Source: Gulosibacter molinativorax
Lineage (GTDB): Bacteria; Actinomycetota; Actinomycetes; Actinomycetales; Microbacteriaceae
Reading direction: 5' to 3'
DNA length: 64,000 nucleotides
Assembly: GCF_003010915.2 (NCBI RefSeq)
Contig: NZ_CP028426.1
Span: forward strand, 1,612,001-1,676,000
A program made the translations under genes and the position numbers. Positions 1-8,061 of the stretch are shown one piece after another. The notes under the pieces are model-generated. The model made no database searches. It was not told the DNA's origin and was given only the letters and a program-made list of their open reading frames with translations. Each line of letters opens with the position of its first letter. Positions within the stretch are counted from its first letter, which is position 1.

Positions 1-432
1 TTCAGTGGCGACGAGGCGGGCCAGACGTTGAACGCCGAGGACCTAGCGGGGCTTATGGGGCAGGCACGTGAGCAAACTGAGCGCGAGCTCCTCAAAGAGC
101 GGGATGCGGCCGCCAAAGAGCAGCGCAGGCTCGGCTGGCAGCGAGTAGAGGATGCGCTGACCGCGGACGACGCAAACGAAACGATCAGCGAGGGTCGCTG
201 GGCTGGATTCAGCCGAGGCGAAGCGAGAGCGTGGTGCTGGAGCCTCTTCGAGTATGAGCCACACGGCTTCGTGCACCCCGGCTCACAGCTACGCCACGAA
301 TCGCTACAGCAGCTACAGTCCGGGGCGTTCCCCGAAGTGTTCGGTTACCCCGAGCGAGCTTGCGCGCTTGCCGATCGGGGGCTCACCCCGCGCGAATATC
401 GCCGCTACAAGGAGTTGTTAGGACGTTCCTGA
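1..432 (+). CDS. C-terminal part of an unidentified protein
   Basis: The frame is open from the first base of the window and ends with TGA at 430-432, so this is the last ~143 codons of a gene that begins upstream. An internal TTG at 28 could act as a start, but the open upstream frame makes a partial gene more likely. The first half is rich in Glu, Arg, Lys and Gln and is probably a long helix or coiled coil. The second half has an aromatic patch (WAGFSRGEARAWCWSLF) and ends in a basic RRYKELLGRS tail. I recognise no domain. It faces the minus-strand DUF3800 gene across about 190 bases in which I see nothing. Confidence 0.5.
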   Translation, partial: FSGDEAGQTLNAEDLAGLMGQAREQTERELLKERDAAAKEQRRLGWQRVEDALTADDANETISEGRWAGFSRGEARAWCWSLFEYEPHGFVHPGSQLRHESLQQLQSGAFPEVFGYPERACALADRGLTPREYRRYKELLGRS

Positions 433-620
433 TCTCCTCGGCCGGCACACCAAGCGGGCAGTGCCGCTCGAGCATACTCAGAATGGTTGCCCCGGTGCTC
501 CAAAGCATTCGGGGGCAGCCCCATCGAACGTCACTTGCTAAAGGTCCGAATAGCCGGAACATTTCACGTCCAGTCTTCGTGGCCGTGGCGAGAGTTTGGC
601 CCGGGTCGGGATACCGCAAT

Positions 621-1529
621 CTAATTTTCATTGTTCGACTTCTGCTGCGCCATCGCGCGAAGCCTTCGCTGAACTTCAGGTGGCGTCACAGAAACAAGCC
701 TCTGACCATCCAGTTTCGGATAGAGTGGCCGATCCCGACTGAAGATTGTGGAGTGATGCATATCCGGCACACCCTTATTCCAGAGATGCAGCTTCGATTC
801 ATGGGTGAACGAGCCCCGAACCGCATCGATTGCGCCACCCGTAATCCATCCAAAATCAGAATGCTCGATGAGCTGATATTCGACCGCCCGGGATACGCAA
901 GCTGCAACCCAATCGGCAAACTGGATATTCGCACTTACGGCACTATCGAGATGCATCGGCGGCTCGACGATCCGCAGCATCTCCTCGAACTCACCCGAAC
1001 GACTAAACATGTGGGCGTACATCGTGGGCATCCGTTCAATACGCTGTTTCTCGTTTACCTGATCCATCATCACAAGCAGATGATTGTGACGACTCTCAGC
1101 GTGGCGCGCAAGACGGTTCAGCGTCTCCTTCATGGCCATGGCCTCACGGGCATCCGTGTCTAGGTGAGTCTGGTTCGGCGTCCCAAGTGGTTTCTCATCG
1201 ATGTAGTAGAAGAGGTTTCCACCGACCGAGCGGAGCCGCCGCACCAGTGCGCTAAAAACGCGGATCTGCTGAGGATACTTGTCGAGAGTTACCCTACGGA
1301 AGATCGCAGAGCCTTTCTTCTCCCATTGTGCGGGTCGGTCGCTGGCGGCGATTTCGGTGGCGTAGACCTTCCGCTTCTCCTCGGCAAACCAACTACCGAA
1401 ACGTCGAGCTTCGGGAGCTGGCACGACGAATCCCGCATAGCCGAAGGCAGGACTGGTATTAAATCGGGAATGATCCTTCGACACGAACGCGCCGGTCTCG
1501 CCAACCTCGTCAAGATACGCCAGAAGCAT
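621..1529 (-). CDS. DUF3800 domain protein, copy A
   Basis: 302-aa protein of the DUF3800 family, usually predicted to have an RNase H-like nuclease fold; no biochemical role is established here. The expected acidic positions are visible: YLDE at residues 5-8, an Asp in VMMDQV, and Asp in QFADWVAACVSR. An ATG start at 1529 is used; a GGAGG lies upstream but at long spacing (~19 nt), so the start or its control may be unusual. A perfect hairpin (1559-1586) sits just upstream of the start. It is ~99% identical to copy B at 37982-38890, differing at Leu/Arg and Asp/Gly positions and in the last four residues, and is distantly related to 39302-40177. Families like this often travel with mobile DNA and with small structured RNAs. 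Confidence 0.85.
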   Translation of the reverse strand: MLLAYLDEVGETGAFVSKDHSRFNTSPAFGYAGFVVPAPEARRFGSWFAEEKRKVYATEIAASDRPAQWEKKGSAIFRRVTLDKYPQQIRVFSALVRRLRSVGGNLFYYIDEKPLGTPNQTHLDTDAREAMAMKETLNRLARHAESRHNHLLVMMDQVNEKQRIERMPTMYAHMFSRSGEFEEMLRIVEPPMHLDSAVSANIQFADWVAACVSRAVEYQLIEHSDFGWITGGAIDAVRGSFTHESKLHLWNKGVPDMHHSTIFSRDRPLYPKLDGQRLVSVTPPEVQRRLRAMAQQKSNNEN

Positions 1530-1666
1530 GCATCCATCTTGTCCGCAGCCTCCGACACGAAAGCCCGCGCTCTCGCGCGGGCTTTCCGAATCGGCGCTCA
1601 GAGACCTATTTCATTCTCCGCTACCGGAAACCATGCTAGCCACTTTCGTTGTTAACCGCCAAGCTC
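634..1666. repeat. long direct repeat, copy A (DUF3800 gene plus leader)
   Basis: About 1.03 kb is nearly identical to 37995-39027 at a constant offset of 37,361 bases. It covers almost all of the DUF3800 gene, its leader hairpin and the start of the dispersed repeat behind it. Identity breaks inside the last codons of DUF3800 on the left (NNEN versus KRTE tails). On the right it is interrupted by the IS at 1667-3110 and resumes after it. Confidence 0.9.
1559..1586 (-). ncRNA. leader hairpin of DUF3800 gene, copy A
   Basis: Perfect 12-bp stem, GAAAGCCCGCGC paired with GCGCGGGCTTTC, closed by a four-base loop that is GAGA (GNRA type) in the minus-strand transcript. It ends 30 nt before the DUF3800 start and is followed by CGTGTCGGAGG. 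The same placement occurs in all three DUF3800 genes here. Conserved RNA motifs associated with DUF3800 genes have been reported (Weinberg and colleagues), so this may be one; a terminator is less likely because no U-run follows and it lies within the leader. Confidence 0.55.
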
Positions 1667-3110
1667 CGACAAGACTCACTTCAAGTGCCCGCGAAACACC
1701 CTCGATGCCTCACATAAAAAGGCCCGTGAAACGGTGACGCTCAAGGCATGGGAAGTGAGTTGTCAATGGCCGCCCGAATAGAGATCACCCGGAAGTATGC
1801 CCGGCAGTACGCCAACGCCTCGAAAAAGGACCGTGGCCGGCTGTTGGACGAGGTCGTCGCGGTCACGGGCTGGTCCCGCGATAACGCCCGACGCCGACTC
1901 GCGAAAGCCTCCAAACCAGGACCACGGGCCGTTACGACCGAACGCAAACCACGGCCACGGAAGTATTCCTACGACGCGACCAAGGTACTGCAGCGGGTGT
2001 GGGCCGCGACCGGCGGCCAGTGCGGCAAATACCTCGCCGTCTCCATGCCACTACAGCTCGATGCCCTCGAACGCCACCACGAACTCGTTCACGGCCAGCA
2101 GCGGTACTCGCCCGACGTACGCGAAGAGTTGCTCGCGATGAGCGCGGCCACGATCGACCGGTACCTCGCCCCGGCCCGCGCCAGCGACCCGCTGCGCGGG
2201 ATCAGCACCACAAAACCCTCACCCTTGCTGCGTTCCTCGATCCAGATCCGCAAAGCCGGTGACGAAGTCGAGGACGAGCCCGGGTTCTTCGAGGGCGACA
2301 CCGTCGCGCACTGCGGCCCCACGCTGAAGGGCGAGTTCGCACGGACATTGAACCTGACCGACATGCGCACGGGGTGGGGGTTCACCCGCTCGATCCGGAA
2401 CAACGCGACTATCCACATCCTCGCCGCGCTCGACGCAGGTGTCACCAGCATCCCGTTCGAAGTCACCGGCTTAGACTTCGATAACGGCAGCGAGTTCATC
2501 AACCACGAAGTGATCGGTTGGGCCGCGGACCGGAAGATTTTCTTCACCCGCTCACGCCCGTATAAGAAAAACGATCAGGCCACGATCGAGTCGAAGAACA
2601 ACCATCTCGTGCGGCACTACGGCTTCTACTGGCGGTATGACACCCCCGAAGCGCTGACGCTACTGAACCAGCTGTGGCCGCTGGTCAATGACCGGTTGAA
2701 CTATTTCACACCCACGATCAAACCCACCGGCTACAGCACCGACCGCGTCGGCCGCCGCAAACGGGTGTACGACGACCCGCGAACCCCGTTCGATCGGCTC
2801 CTGGACGCGGAAGTGCTCGCTCCCGCGCAGATCGCGGAATTGACCGCGTACCGCGACAGCCTGAACCCCGCCGAACTCGCCCGCCGGATCGTGTCCCTCC
2901 AACGCCGGTTGACCGGCCTCGCGCAGCGCCCGACGCTGGAGTTGGAAGCCGCGACCGTGAAGCCACTGCCTGACACCAGTCGTGGGGTGCGTCGCAAAGC
3001 GAGCTAACCCGTGCCCGCGAAACCCTGGCCCGGGTTGGGCACGATTTCGCGGGCATTCACAAGTGAGGCATGGAGATCATTTCGCGGGCATATTGACATG
3101 AGGCATCTCG
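1667..3110 (+). mobile_element. rve-type insertion sequence with 5-bp target duplication
   Basis: Boundaries come from comparison with the uninterrupted copy at 39000-39030: AGCTC is present at 1662-1666 and again at 3111-3115, whereas the intact copy has it once. The 1,444-bp element has imperfect terminal inverted repeats beginning CGA, each containing TGCCCGCGAAA; further copies of GCCTCAC and CCCGCGAAA lie inside both ends. It encodes one DDE transposase. The family resembles the unclassified rve group (ISNCY-like), but I cannot confirm the subgroup. Confidence 0.85.
1748..3007 (+). CDS. DDE (rve) transposase
   Basis: 419-aa transposase with a short N-terminal helix-turn-helix region (VVAVTGWSRDNARRRL, about residues 37-52) and an integrase-core catalytic domain. 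Catalytic-type segments are EGDTVAHC (first Asp, about residue 188), LDFDNGSEFIN (second Asp, about 247) and ATIESKNNHLVR (Glu, about 280). The start at 1748 is ATG; the in-frame ATG at 1766 is an alternative. It is the only gene of the IS at 1667-3110 and appears intact, so the element may be active. Confidence 0.9.
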   Translation: MGSELSMAARIEITRKYARQYANASKKDRGRLLDEVVAVTGWSRDNARRRLAKASKPGPRAVTTERKPRPRKYSYDATKVLQRVWAATGGQCGKYLAVSMPLQLDALERHHELVHGQQRYSPDVREELLAMSAATIDRYLAPARASDPLRGISTTKPSPLLRSSIQIRKAGDEVEDEPGFFEGDTVAHCGPTLKGEFARTLNLTDMRTGWGFTRSIRNNATIHILAALDAGVTSIPFEVTGLDFDNGSEFINHEVIGWAADRKIFFTRSRPYKKNDQATIESKNNHLVRHYGFYWRYDTPEALTLLNQLWPLVNDRLNYFTPTIKPTGYSTDRVGRRKRVYDDPRTPFDRLLDAEVLAPAQIAELTAYRDSLNPAELARRIVSLQRRLTGLAQRPTLELEAATVKPLPDTSRGVRRKAS

Positions 3111-3264
3111 AGCTCAAGGACCGCCTTTCGACAGACTCAAGGATCGACAGGCTCAAGGATCGAGGCCCCTTAGAAGTCCCAGTTCTCGTCGTTGGTCGCG
3201 TGATCATGCGGAATCTCAGGGATTGCAGCGGGGCCGTGCCCTCTGCGTGCCACTTTGAGTTTTC
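3111..3264 (-). repeat. dispersed repeats plus nrdF-like 3' tail, copy A
   Basis: 3111-3165 holds degenerate units of CTCAAGGACCGCCTTTCGAC type. Next to them, 3170-3264 read on the minus strand encodes a tail ending DENWDF followed by TAA, the typical C-terminus of class Ib ribonucleotide reductase beta subunits; further upstream the reading is not NrdF-like. The block is homologous to 39022-39228. It carries no complete gene. Confidence 0.6.
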
Positions 3265-3443
3265 TGAGGTCTTTCCCGCGTGTGGCACGTTTCTAGGGTA
3301 GCCATCCACGGCGAGAGCGGCAACGGTGGTGCCCTCACTGCCCATCATCGCCCTCCATTCCCATCGTGAAGGCAACCTCTGCGTTTCCCGGTGCGCCCGC
3401 TAGTGGGCCCCGTCGATGCGGAGCACACGGCGTTCGCAACTCG
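3265..3443. other. intergenic, nothing recognised
   Basis: Between the repeat block and the 3' end of the VIT transporter gene I see no convincing ORF, RNA or terminator. Confidence 0.4.
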
Positions 3444-4166
3444 CTACAGGACAGTGGCACCAAAGAGAGAGCCAACCAAGAAGGTCGCGCCGAGCGCCAA
3501 AGCGCCACCGATCACCGTGCGAAGTACCGCACGCCACCGTCGTGCGCCGCCGATCCATGCCGCAACATAGCCGGTGATCGCCAACGCGAAAATTGTCGCG
3601 GCAAACGTCCAGATGATCCGTTCCGGGTGCGGCAAGAAGAGGATCGTAGCCATTGGCAGTAACGCACCGAGAATGAAGGCGACCGCCGACGCAAGCGCCG
3701 CATGCCACGGGCTGACGACGTCGTCCTGATCGATATTCAGCTCGACGGCCAGGTGTGCCGCTAGTGCATCCTTTTCGGTCAGCTCGGATGCCGCGAGCGT
3801 CGCCGTCTCCCGACTCAACCCTCGGGCTTCGAACAGACCGACAAGTTCGATGAACTCAGCGTCTGGATCTGTGGCTAACTCTCCGCGTTCCTTCTCGATC
3901 AACGCATGCTCAGTATCGCGCTGGCTTGACACAGAGACGTACTCGCCAAGCGCCATCGAGATCGCACCACCCACCAAGGCTGCCGATCCGGCCAGCAAGA
4001 CCGGGAGTGCTCCCGCCGTCGCGCTAGCGACACCGACGACCACGGCCGCCGTCGAAACGATACCGTCGTTTGCCCCAAGGACACCTGCGCGAAGCCAGTT
4101 CAGGCGCTGCGCCAGGCCCGCACGGTGCGGCTCATCCAAATGTTGTGACGAATCGTCGACGGTCAT
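3444..4166 (-). CDS. VIT1/CCC1-family iron/manganese transporter
   Basis: About 240-aa membrane protein of the VIT/CCC1 family, which moves Fe2+ or Mn2+ across membranes. The family opening LRAGVLGANDGIVSTA is present near residues 23-38, followed by a glycine/alanine-rich membrane segment with SMALGEYVSVSSQRD, a hydrophilic middle (about residues 80-140, with Glu-rich metal-binding-type sequence) and three C-terminal membrane segments. I chose the ATG at 4166; a GTG at 4196 is in frame and possible. A TATACC box lies about 8 bases before the ATG, so the message may be leaderless. It is convergent with nothing and divergent from the membrane gene at 4273. Confidence 0.85.
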   Translation of the reverse strand: MTVDDSSQHLDEPHRAGLAQRLNWLRAGVLGANDGIVSTAAVVVGVASATAGALPVLLAGSAALVGGAISMALGEYVSVSSQRDTEHALIEKERGELATDPDAEFIELVGLFEARGLSRETATLAASELTEKDALAAHLAVELNIDQDDVVSPWHAALASAVAFILGALLPMATILFLPHPERIIWTFAATIFALAITGYVAAWIGGARRWRAVLRTVIGGALALGATFLVGSLFGATVL

Positions 4167-4245
4167 ACGGCTACGGTATACGGTGCCTTGAGTCACCTAC
4201 ACCGCGCATCGCGTCGCATGGACGGGGTCCGCCAAGGCGCTCTTG

Positions 4246-4260
4246 CCGACGCACTGTCGG
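4246..4260 (+). promoter_or_regulatory. inverted-repeat operator before membrane protein gene
   Basis: CCGAC-GCACT-GTCGG, followed at once by TAAGAT (probable -10) and the ATG at 4273. The same arms, spacing and following TAAAAT occur at 5348-5362 before the ABC exporter. It is probably a binding site for the TetR-type regulator encoded at 4698. Confidence 0.6.
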
Positions 4261-4272
4261 TAAGATGAGTGC

Positions 4273-4626
4273 ATGGAAATTCTCAAGAATGTTGTCCTTG
4301 CAGTGCACATCATCGGTGTCGTCGCACTTCTTGGCGGTGTCGTCTATCAAGTGAAGCCAATGCGGGAGCACACGGCTCGCGTGCTCCCGGCGATGATGCA
4401 TGGTGCGTGGACGATGCTGGTAACGGGCATCGTGCTTGTCGGATTGCAGTATCCGCTGGGCAACGACGTGAATAACATGAAGATCAGCGCGAAGCTGCTG
4501 TTGCTTGTAGCGATCATTGTCATCGCTCTGATGAACAGGAAGAAGGAGTCGGTTGCGGCGTGGGTCTTGCCCACGATCGGCGTGCTCACCGTTGTCAACG
4601 TCCTCTTGGCGACGGTTTGGCGGTAG
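4273..4626 (+). CDS. small four-helix membrane protein
   Basis: 117-aa hydrophobic protein with four predicted membrane segments (about residues 5-25, 42-60, 70-88 and 95-115) separated by short basic loops. I do not recognise a named family, though such proteins are common beside TetR regulators in actinobacteria. The ATG at 4273 is close behind a promoter with an embedded inverted repeat. The regulator gene starts 71 bases downstream on the same strand, so the two may be co-transcribed. The shared operator suggests it is controlled with the ABC exporter at 5387-7215 and may act in the same efflux or envelope-stress response. Confidence 0.7.
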   Translation: MEILKNVVLAVHIIGVVALLGGVVYQVKPMREHTARVLPAMMHGAWTMLVTGIVLVGLQYPLGNDVNNMKISAKLLLLVAIIVIALMNRKKESVAAWVLPTIGVLTVVNVLLATVWR

Positions 4627-4697
4627 TGAGACCATAGGGCGACTACGCGCCGGATCAGCGTGCAGTCGCGATTCGAACGAAAGAAGATTGGTGACCA

Positions 4698-5273
4698 ATG
4701 CCTAAGATCACCGCTCCCACCGTCGCCGAGCACCGCGCCTCGCAACGCGAAGCTCTCATAATTGCCGGCGAAAACATCCTGCGATCCGGTGGCTTGGCGA
4801 AGTTCTCGCCGACCAGTGTGAGCGAACGCGCTGGCATCGCACGTTCGAGCTTCTACGACTATTTTCCCTCCAAGGATGACCTCCTGGTCTCGATCGCCAT
4901 CAGCGCAATGGAGCGCTGGGATGCCGAGATTGAAGAGGAGTTGCATGCCGTTGAGCCCGGGACTGCCAAGCTTCAGGCCTTCGTCGCTGCAACGATGCGC
5001 ATGACTGCTGACGGCGAGCATGAGATTGCGGCGATCGTGAGAGAGGCCGATCTCACTCCGAGCAAGGTCGACGAGCTCATGGCCCTCCACGACGCGCTAT
5101 TCAGGCCGGTGATCCGCGTACTCACCGGCCTCGGCATGGACTCCTCGCAAACCTCAATCATCCTCATCCACGGCGTCCTCAACGCTGGGGTCCAACTGGT
5201 CGCGCACGGCGTCGACCACGAGCAAGTTGCCGCCGACGTTTTTCGGCTCCTCACACAGGGGCTCATCACCTGA
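4698..5273 (+). CDS. TetR/AcrR-family transcriptional regulator
   Basis: 191-aa repressor. The N-terminal helix-turn-helix is clear: FSPTSVSERAGIARSSFYDYF (about residues 36-56) followed by PSKDDLLVSI. The C-terminal two-thirds is helical and would bind an unknown ligand and form the dimer. The ATG at 4698 follows a GGTGA. It lies between two promoters that carry the same CCGAC-5-GTCGG inverted repeat (4246 and 5348), which makes it the likely regulator of both the small membrane protein and the ABC exporter. No copy of the site is seen directly before its own ATG. Confidence 0.88.
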   Translation: MPKITAPTVAEHRASQREALIIAGENILRSGGLAKFSPTSVSERAGIARSSFYDYFPSKDDLLVSIAISAMERWDAEIEEELHAVEPGTAKLQAFVAATMRMTADGEHEIAAIVREADLTPSKVDELMALHDALFRPVIRVLTGLGMDSSQTSIILIHGVLNAGVQLVAHGVDHEQVAADVFRLLTQGLIT

Positions 5274-5347
5274 GTTGAGGAACTGCCTGCTGTGTGGTGC
5301 CGATTTGGCACAGCGGGATCGAGATGAAATACTTGCGACCGAAAGTT

Positions 5348-5362
5348 CCGACAGTGTGTCGG
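5348..5362 (+). promoter_or_regulatory. inverted-repeat operator before ABC exporter
   Basis: CCGAC-AGTGT-GTCGG, directly followed by TAAAAT (-10-like), 24 bases before the permease ATG. It matches the arms and 5-base spacer of the site at 4246-4260. The operator would block the spacer or -10 region when the repressor is bound. Confidence 0.65.
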
Positions 5363-5386
5363 TAAAATCCCGATCAAAGGTCTCCC

Positions 5387-6529
5387 ATGTTTCTTGCTCT
5401 GCGCGAGCTGCGTTTTGCGCGTGGCCGATTCGCGCTCATGGGTACAGTGATCGCACTGATCTCCGTGCTCGTCGTCCTCCTTTCCGGTCTCTCCTCCGGC
5501 CTCGTCAATGACGGTGTTTCCGGCCTCAAGGCCATGCCCGCGACGGCCTTCGCGTTTGACGAAGGCACAATGAAGGACAATGCCTTCAGCCGATCCGTCA
5601 TCGACGATGAGCAACTCAAAACCTGGCAGAACGCCGACGATGTTGCCGCCGCCGAGCCGATGGGAGTCAACATCGTCAACGGCGTGACTGACGACGGAAC
5701 TCAGATTGATTTGACGCTGTTCGGTGTCGAACCAGGCGGTTTCCTCTCGCCTGTCGTGTCAACCGGTGAGCAACTTGGTGCAGTGGCGGGGATCATCGTC
5801 TCGGAGCCGCTGCGCGATGAGGGTATCGAACTCGGCACGGTGGTGATTCTGGATCGGCTTGATCTTGAATTGACCGTGATCGGATTCACAGAGGGTCAGG
5901 CAACCTTCGGGCATGTCGACGTCGCTTACCTCCCGATTGATACCTGGCGCCTCATGGCCGCAGGGCTCGCAGAACCTGGAGCGCCGACTCCGGATCAGAT
6001 CGACGAGATGGACTTTGGTTACGCGAGTGTCGTCGCGATCCTGGCCGAGGAAGGCGCCAACATCGACTTTGCCACCATCGACGTGACAGCCGAGACGACC
6101 ACGATGACTCTGACGGAGTCGTTCAATGCCTCCCCGGGGTACGAAGCGGAAACGCTGACATTGAGCATGATTCAGTTCTTCCTGTACGCCATCTGCGCGC
6201 TGGTGGTCGGAGCGTTCTTCATGGTCTGGACCATTCAGCGCAGCCACGACATCGCTGTCCTTCGCGCGATGGGGGCCTCCAGCCGCTACCTGGTGCGCGA
6301 CAGCCTCATCCAGGCGGCGATCCTCCTCGTCGGCTTCACCGTGGCCGGCGTCGCGGCCGGGATCGGAATGGGCGCCGCGATGCCGGATACGATGCCGTTC
6401 GATCTCGAGTTCGAGCCCATCGCCATCGCCTCCGGACTGACGATTCTGCTCGGCATGCTCGGTGCAACCATCGCCGTGCTACGCATCACCCGCATCGATC
6501 CGCTGCGCGCCCTGGGAGGGCAACGATGA
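5387..6529 (+). CDS. ABC transporter permease, FtsX/MacB-like
   Basis: 380-aa permease of the FtsX superfamily. One membrane segment near residues 17-37 is followed by a ~230-residue extracytoplasmic domain and three C-terminal membrane segments (about 265-290, 310-335 and 345-365). The cytoplasmic motif IQRSHDIAVLRAMGASSRYL is typical for the coupling region. Such proteins work mechanically with an ATPase to export lipids, peptides or drugs or to act on the envelope; the substrate here is unknown. The gene overlaps the ATPase gene by ATGA at 6526-6529, so the two are translationally coupled. It is probably repressed by the TetR protein encoded upstream. Confidence 0.85.
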   Translation: MFLALRELRFARGRFALMGTVIALISVLVVLLSGLSSGLVNDGVSGLKAMPATAFAFDEGTMKDNAFSRSVIDDEQLKTWQNADDVAAAEPMGVNIVNGVTDDGTQIDLTLFGVEPGGFLSPVVSTGEQLGAVAGIIVSEPLRDEGIELGTVVILDRLDLELTVIGFTEGQATFGHVDVAYLPIDTWRLMAAGLAEPGAPTPDQIDEMDFGYASVVAILAEEGANIDFATIDVTAETTTMTLTESFNASPGYEAETLTLSMIQFFLYAICALVVGAFFMVWTIQRSHDIAVLRAMGASSRYLVRDSLIQAAILLVGFTVAGVAAGIGMGAAMPDTMPFDLEFEPIAIASGLTILLGMLGATIAVLRITRIDPLRALGGQR

Positions 6530-7215
6530 ACGACTACACGACTCCGAGCCTAGAAATCACCGACGCCGTCTTGGAACTCGGTGATGGCGAATCTCTGGTC
6601 AGGGCACTCGATGAAGTATCCCTCACGGTGATGCCCGGAGAGTTCGCTGCCATCGTCGGCCCCTCCGGCTCGGGCAAGTCCTCGCTGCTGGCGATCGCCG
6701 GGGCCATGGCGCGGCCTGACCGCGGCACGGTGCGAGTGCACGGCACCGACGTCAGCAAACTCTCCAAGAGCGCAACGACCCGTTTCCGCCTCCGCAATAT
6801 CGGCTTCGTCTTCCAGTCCGGAAATCTCATCCCGTCCCTGACCGCAGCAGACCAGTTGCGCCTCGCCGGTCGACTCGCCGGTGACCGGCATGTGGACGTC
6901 GAAACACTCCTCGACTCTGTGGGGATGGCCCATCGCGCTAAGCATCGCCCGGGCCAACTGTCCGGCGGTGAGCGTCAGCGGGTCGGCATCGCCCGCGCAC
7001 TCGTCAACACACCCAGCCTGCTCCTCGTCGACGAACCCACTGCCGCACTTGACCGCCAACGCGGCCACGAGGTCGTGGCGTTACTCGCCGACCGCGCGCA
7101 CAACGCCAACGTCGCCGTGGTCATGGTCACACACGATCGCGAGGTACTAGAACATTGTGACCGTATCTTCGAGATGGTCGACGGGCGCTTGGGAGCTCAC
7201 GCTCTCGTGAACTGA
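6526..7215 (+). CDS. ABC transporter ATP-binding protein (MacB/LolD type)
   Basis: 229-aa ATPase with all nucleotide-binding motifs in order: Walker A GPSGSGKSS (about residues 46-54), Q-loop VFQSGN, signature LSGGERQRVGIA (about 145-156), Walker B LLLVDEPTAAL and H-loop MVTHDRE. It energises the FtsX-like permease encoded just upstream. The length fits a stand-alone ATPase of this subfamily. It closes the operon and is convergent with the membrane-protein gene at 7227-7673, 11 bases away. Confidence 0.92.
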   Translation: MNDYTTPSLEITDAVLELGDGESLVRALDEVSLTVMPGEFAAIVGPSGSGKSSLLAIAGAMARPDRGTVRVHGTDVSKLSKSATTRFRLRNIGFVFQSGNLIPSLTAADQLRLAGRLAGDRHVDVETLLDSVGMAHRAKHRPGQLSGGERQRVGIARALVNTPSLLLVDEPTAALDRQRGHEVVALLADRAHNANVAVVMVTHDREVLEHCDRIFEMVDGRLGAHALVN

Positions 7216-7226
7216 CGAAGTGACTC

Positions 7227-7673
7227 CTACGATGGGCTGGAATCCGACCCGATATCCGGGTGTGCGCGGATTCCGTACTTCTGGGTAATCGGGTCGATGA
7301 AGACGTCAGGCTCTTGTGGCGGCCGCAAAGTGAACCGAAAAAATGCGGCGATCAGCCCCGCGAGAAACAGCGCTGCCAAAACGATGGTGGCTGACGTCGC
7401 CGCCAGTTGCTCGAGCACCAAGACGAAAAGCGTCTGCGCAAGGGCAATGATTACGAAGAACACGCCGATATCCAACCAAAGAACATTGCGCTTCGTGATC
7501 ATCTTGTAGAGAAACACCAACCCCACCATACTTATCGGCAGTGAATACAGGGCGATAGTCGCTGCCGGAATGAAGGCTGGATACTGATAACCACCGGCCA
7601 CAAACAAAATCACCTGAAGGAGCATCGTCGGCCAGACCGCAATCTTGATGTGCTCCCAATAGCTTTCATTCAC
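7227..7673 (-). CDS. hypothetical integral membrane protein
   Basis: 148-aa protein with four membrane segments (about residues 12-30, 36-56, 68-88 and 93-113) and a hydrophilic tail. I do not recognise the family. ATG start at 7673; the IS3 element begins only 25 bases upstream, so its native promoter has probably been replaced or lost. The tail carries DPITQKYGIRAHPDIGSD, which may be cytosolic. Expression from within the IS is possible but not shown. Confidence 0.65.
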   Translation of the reverse strand: MNESYWEHIKIAVWPTMLLQVILFVAGGYQYPAFIPAATIALYSLPISMVGLVFLYKMITKRNVLWLDIGVFFVIIALAQTLFVLVLEQLAATSATIVLAALFLAGLIAAFFRFTLRPPQEPDVFIDPITQKYGIRAHPDIGSDSSPS

Positions 7674-7749
7674 TGCGCTGAAAATCGCAGCCTGAATTGC
7701 CCCGGGTTAAATAGAGAGTAGGAAACAGGAAAACGAGGAACTCTCTCTC

Positions 7750-8061
7750 ATGCCCGCGAAATACTCTGACGAGCTGAAGGCCCGCGCGGTCGAACTCGTC
7801 CTTCACGCCCAAGCCGATCCCGCGACCGCGTCGGGCGCGGTGCGCCGCATCGCGGAAGAACTCGGGCTCAACAGCGAGACCCTGCGGGGTTGGGTCGGCG
7901 CCCACAAACGCTCCGGGAACAAGACTCCCGCCGAAACCGTCGACCTCGCCGCCGAGAACCGTAGGCTTCGGGCAGAGCTTGCGGAAACCAAACGCGCGAA
8001 CGAGATCCTGAAGAAGGCCTCGGCTTTTTTCGCGGCGGAGCCAGGCCGCCCTTCGAAGTGA
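7750..8061 (+). CDS. IS3-family transposase OrfA
   Basis: 103-aa helix-turn-helix/leucine-zipper protein. The opening KYSDELKARAVELV, the recognition segment RIAEELGLNSETLRGWV and the zipper ENRRLRAELAETKRANEILKK are typical of IS3 OrfA. It overlaps orfB by ATGA at 8058-8061. In active IS3 elements OrfA binds the ends and can be fused to OrfB by programmed frameshifting. Here OrfB is broken, so only the OrfA product is expected to be normal. Confidence 0.9.
   Translation: MPAKYSDELKARAVELVLHAQADPATASGAVRRIAEELGLNSETLRGWVGAHKRSGNKTPAETVDLAAENRRLRAELAETKRANEILKKASAFFAAEPGRPSK

Noticed and set aside
360..1163. 267-aa plus-strand frame
   Set aside because: Antisense to the DUF3800 gene, with no recognisable domain.
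1559..1586. Hairpin as a simple terminator
   Set aside because: It lies in the leader of a gene and ends 30 nt before the start, lacks a U-run, and is repeated in the same place for a diverged paralogue.
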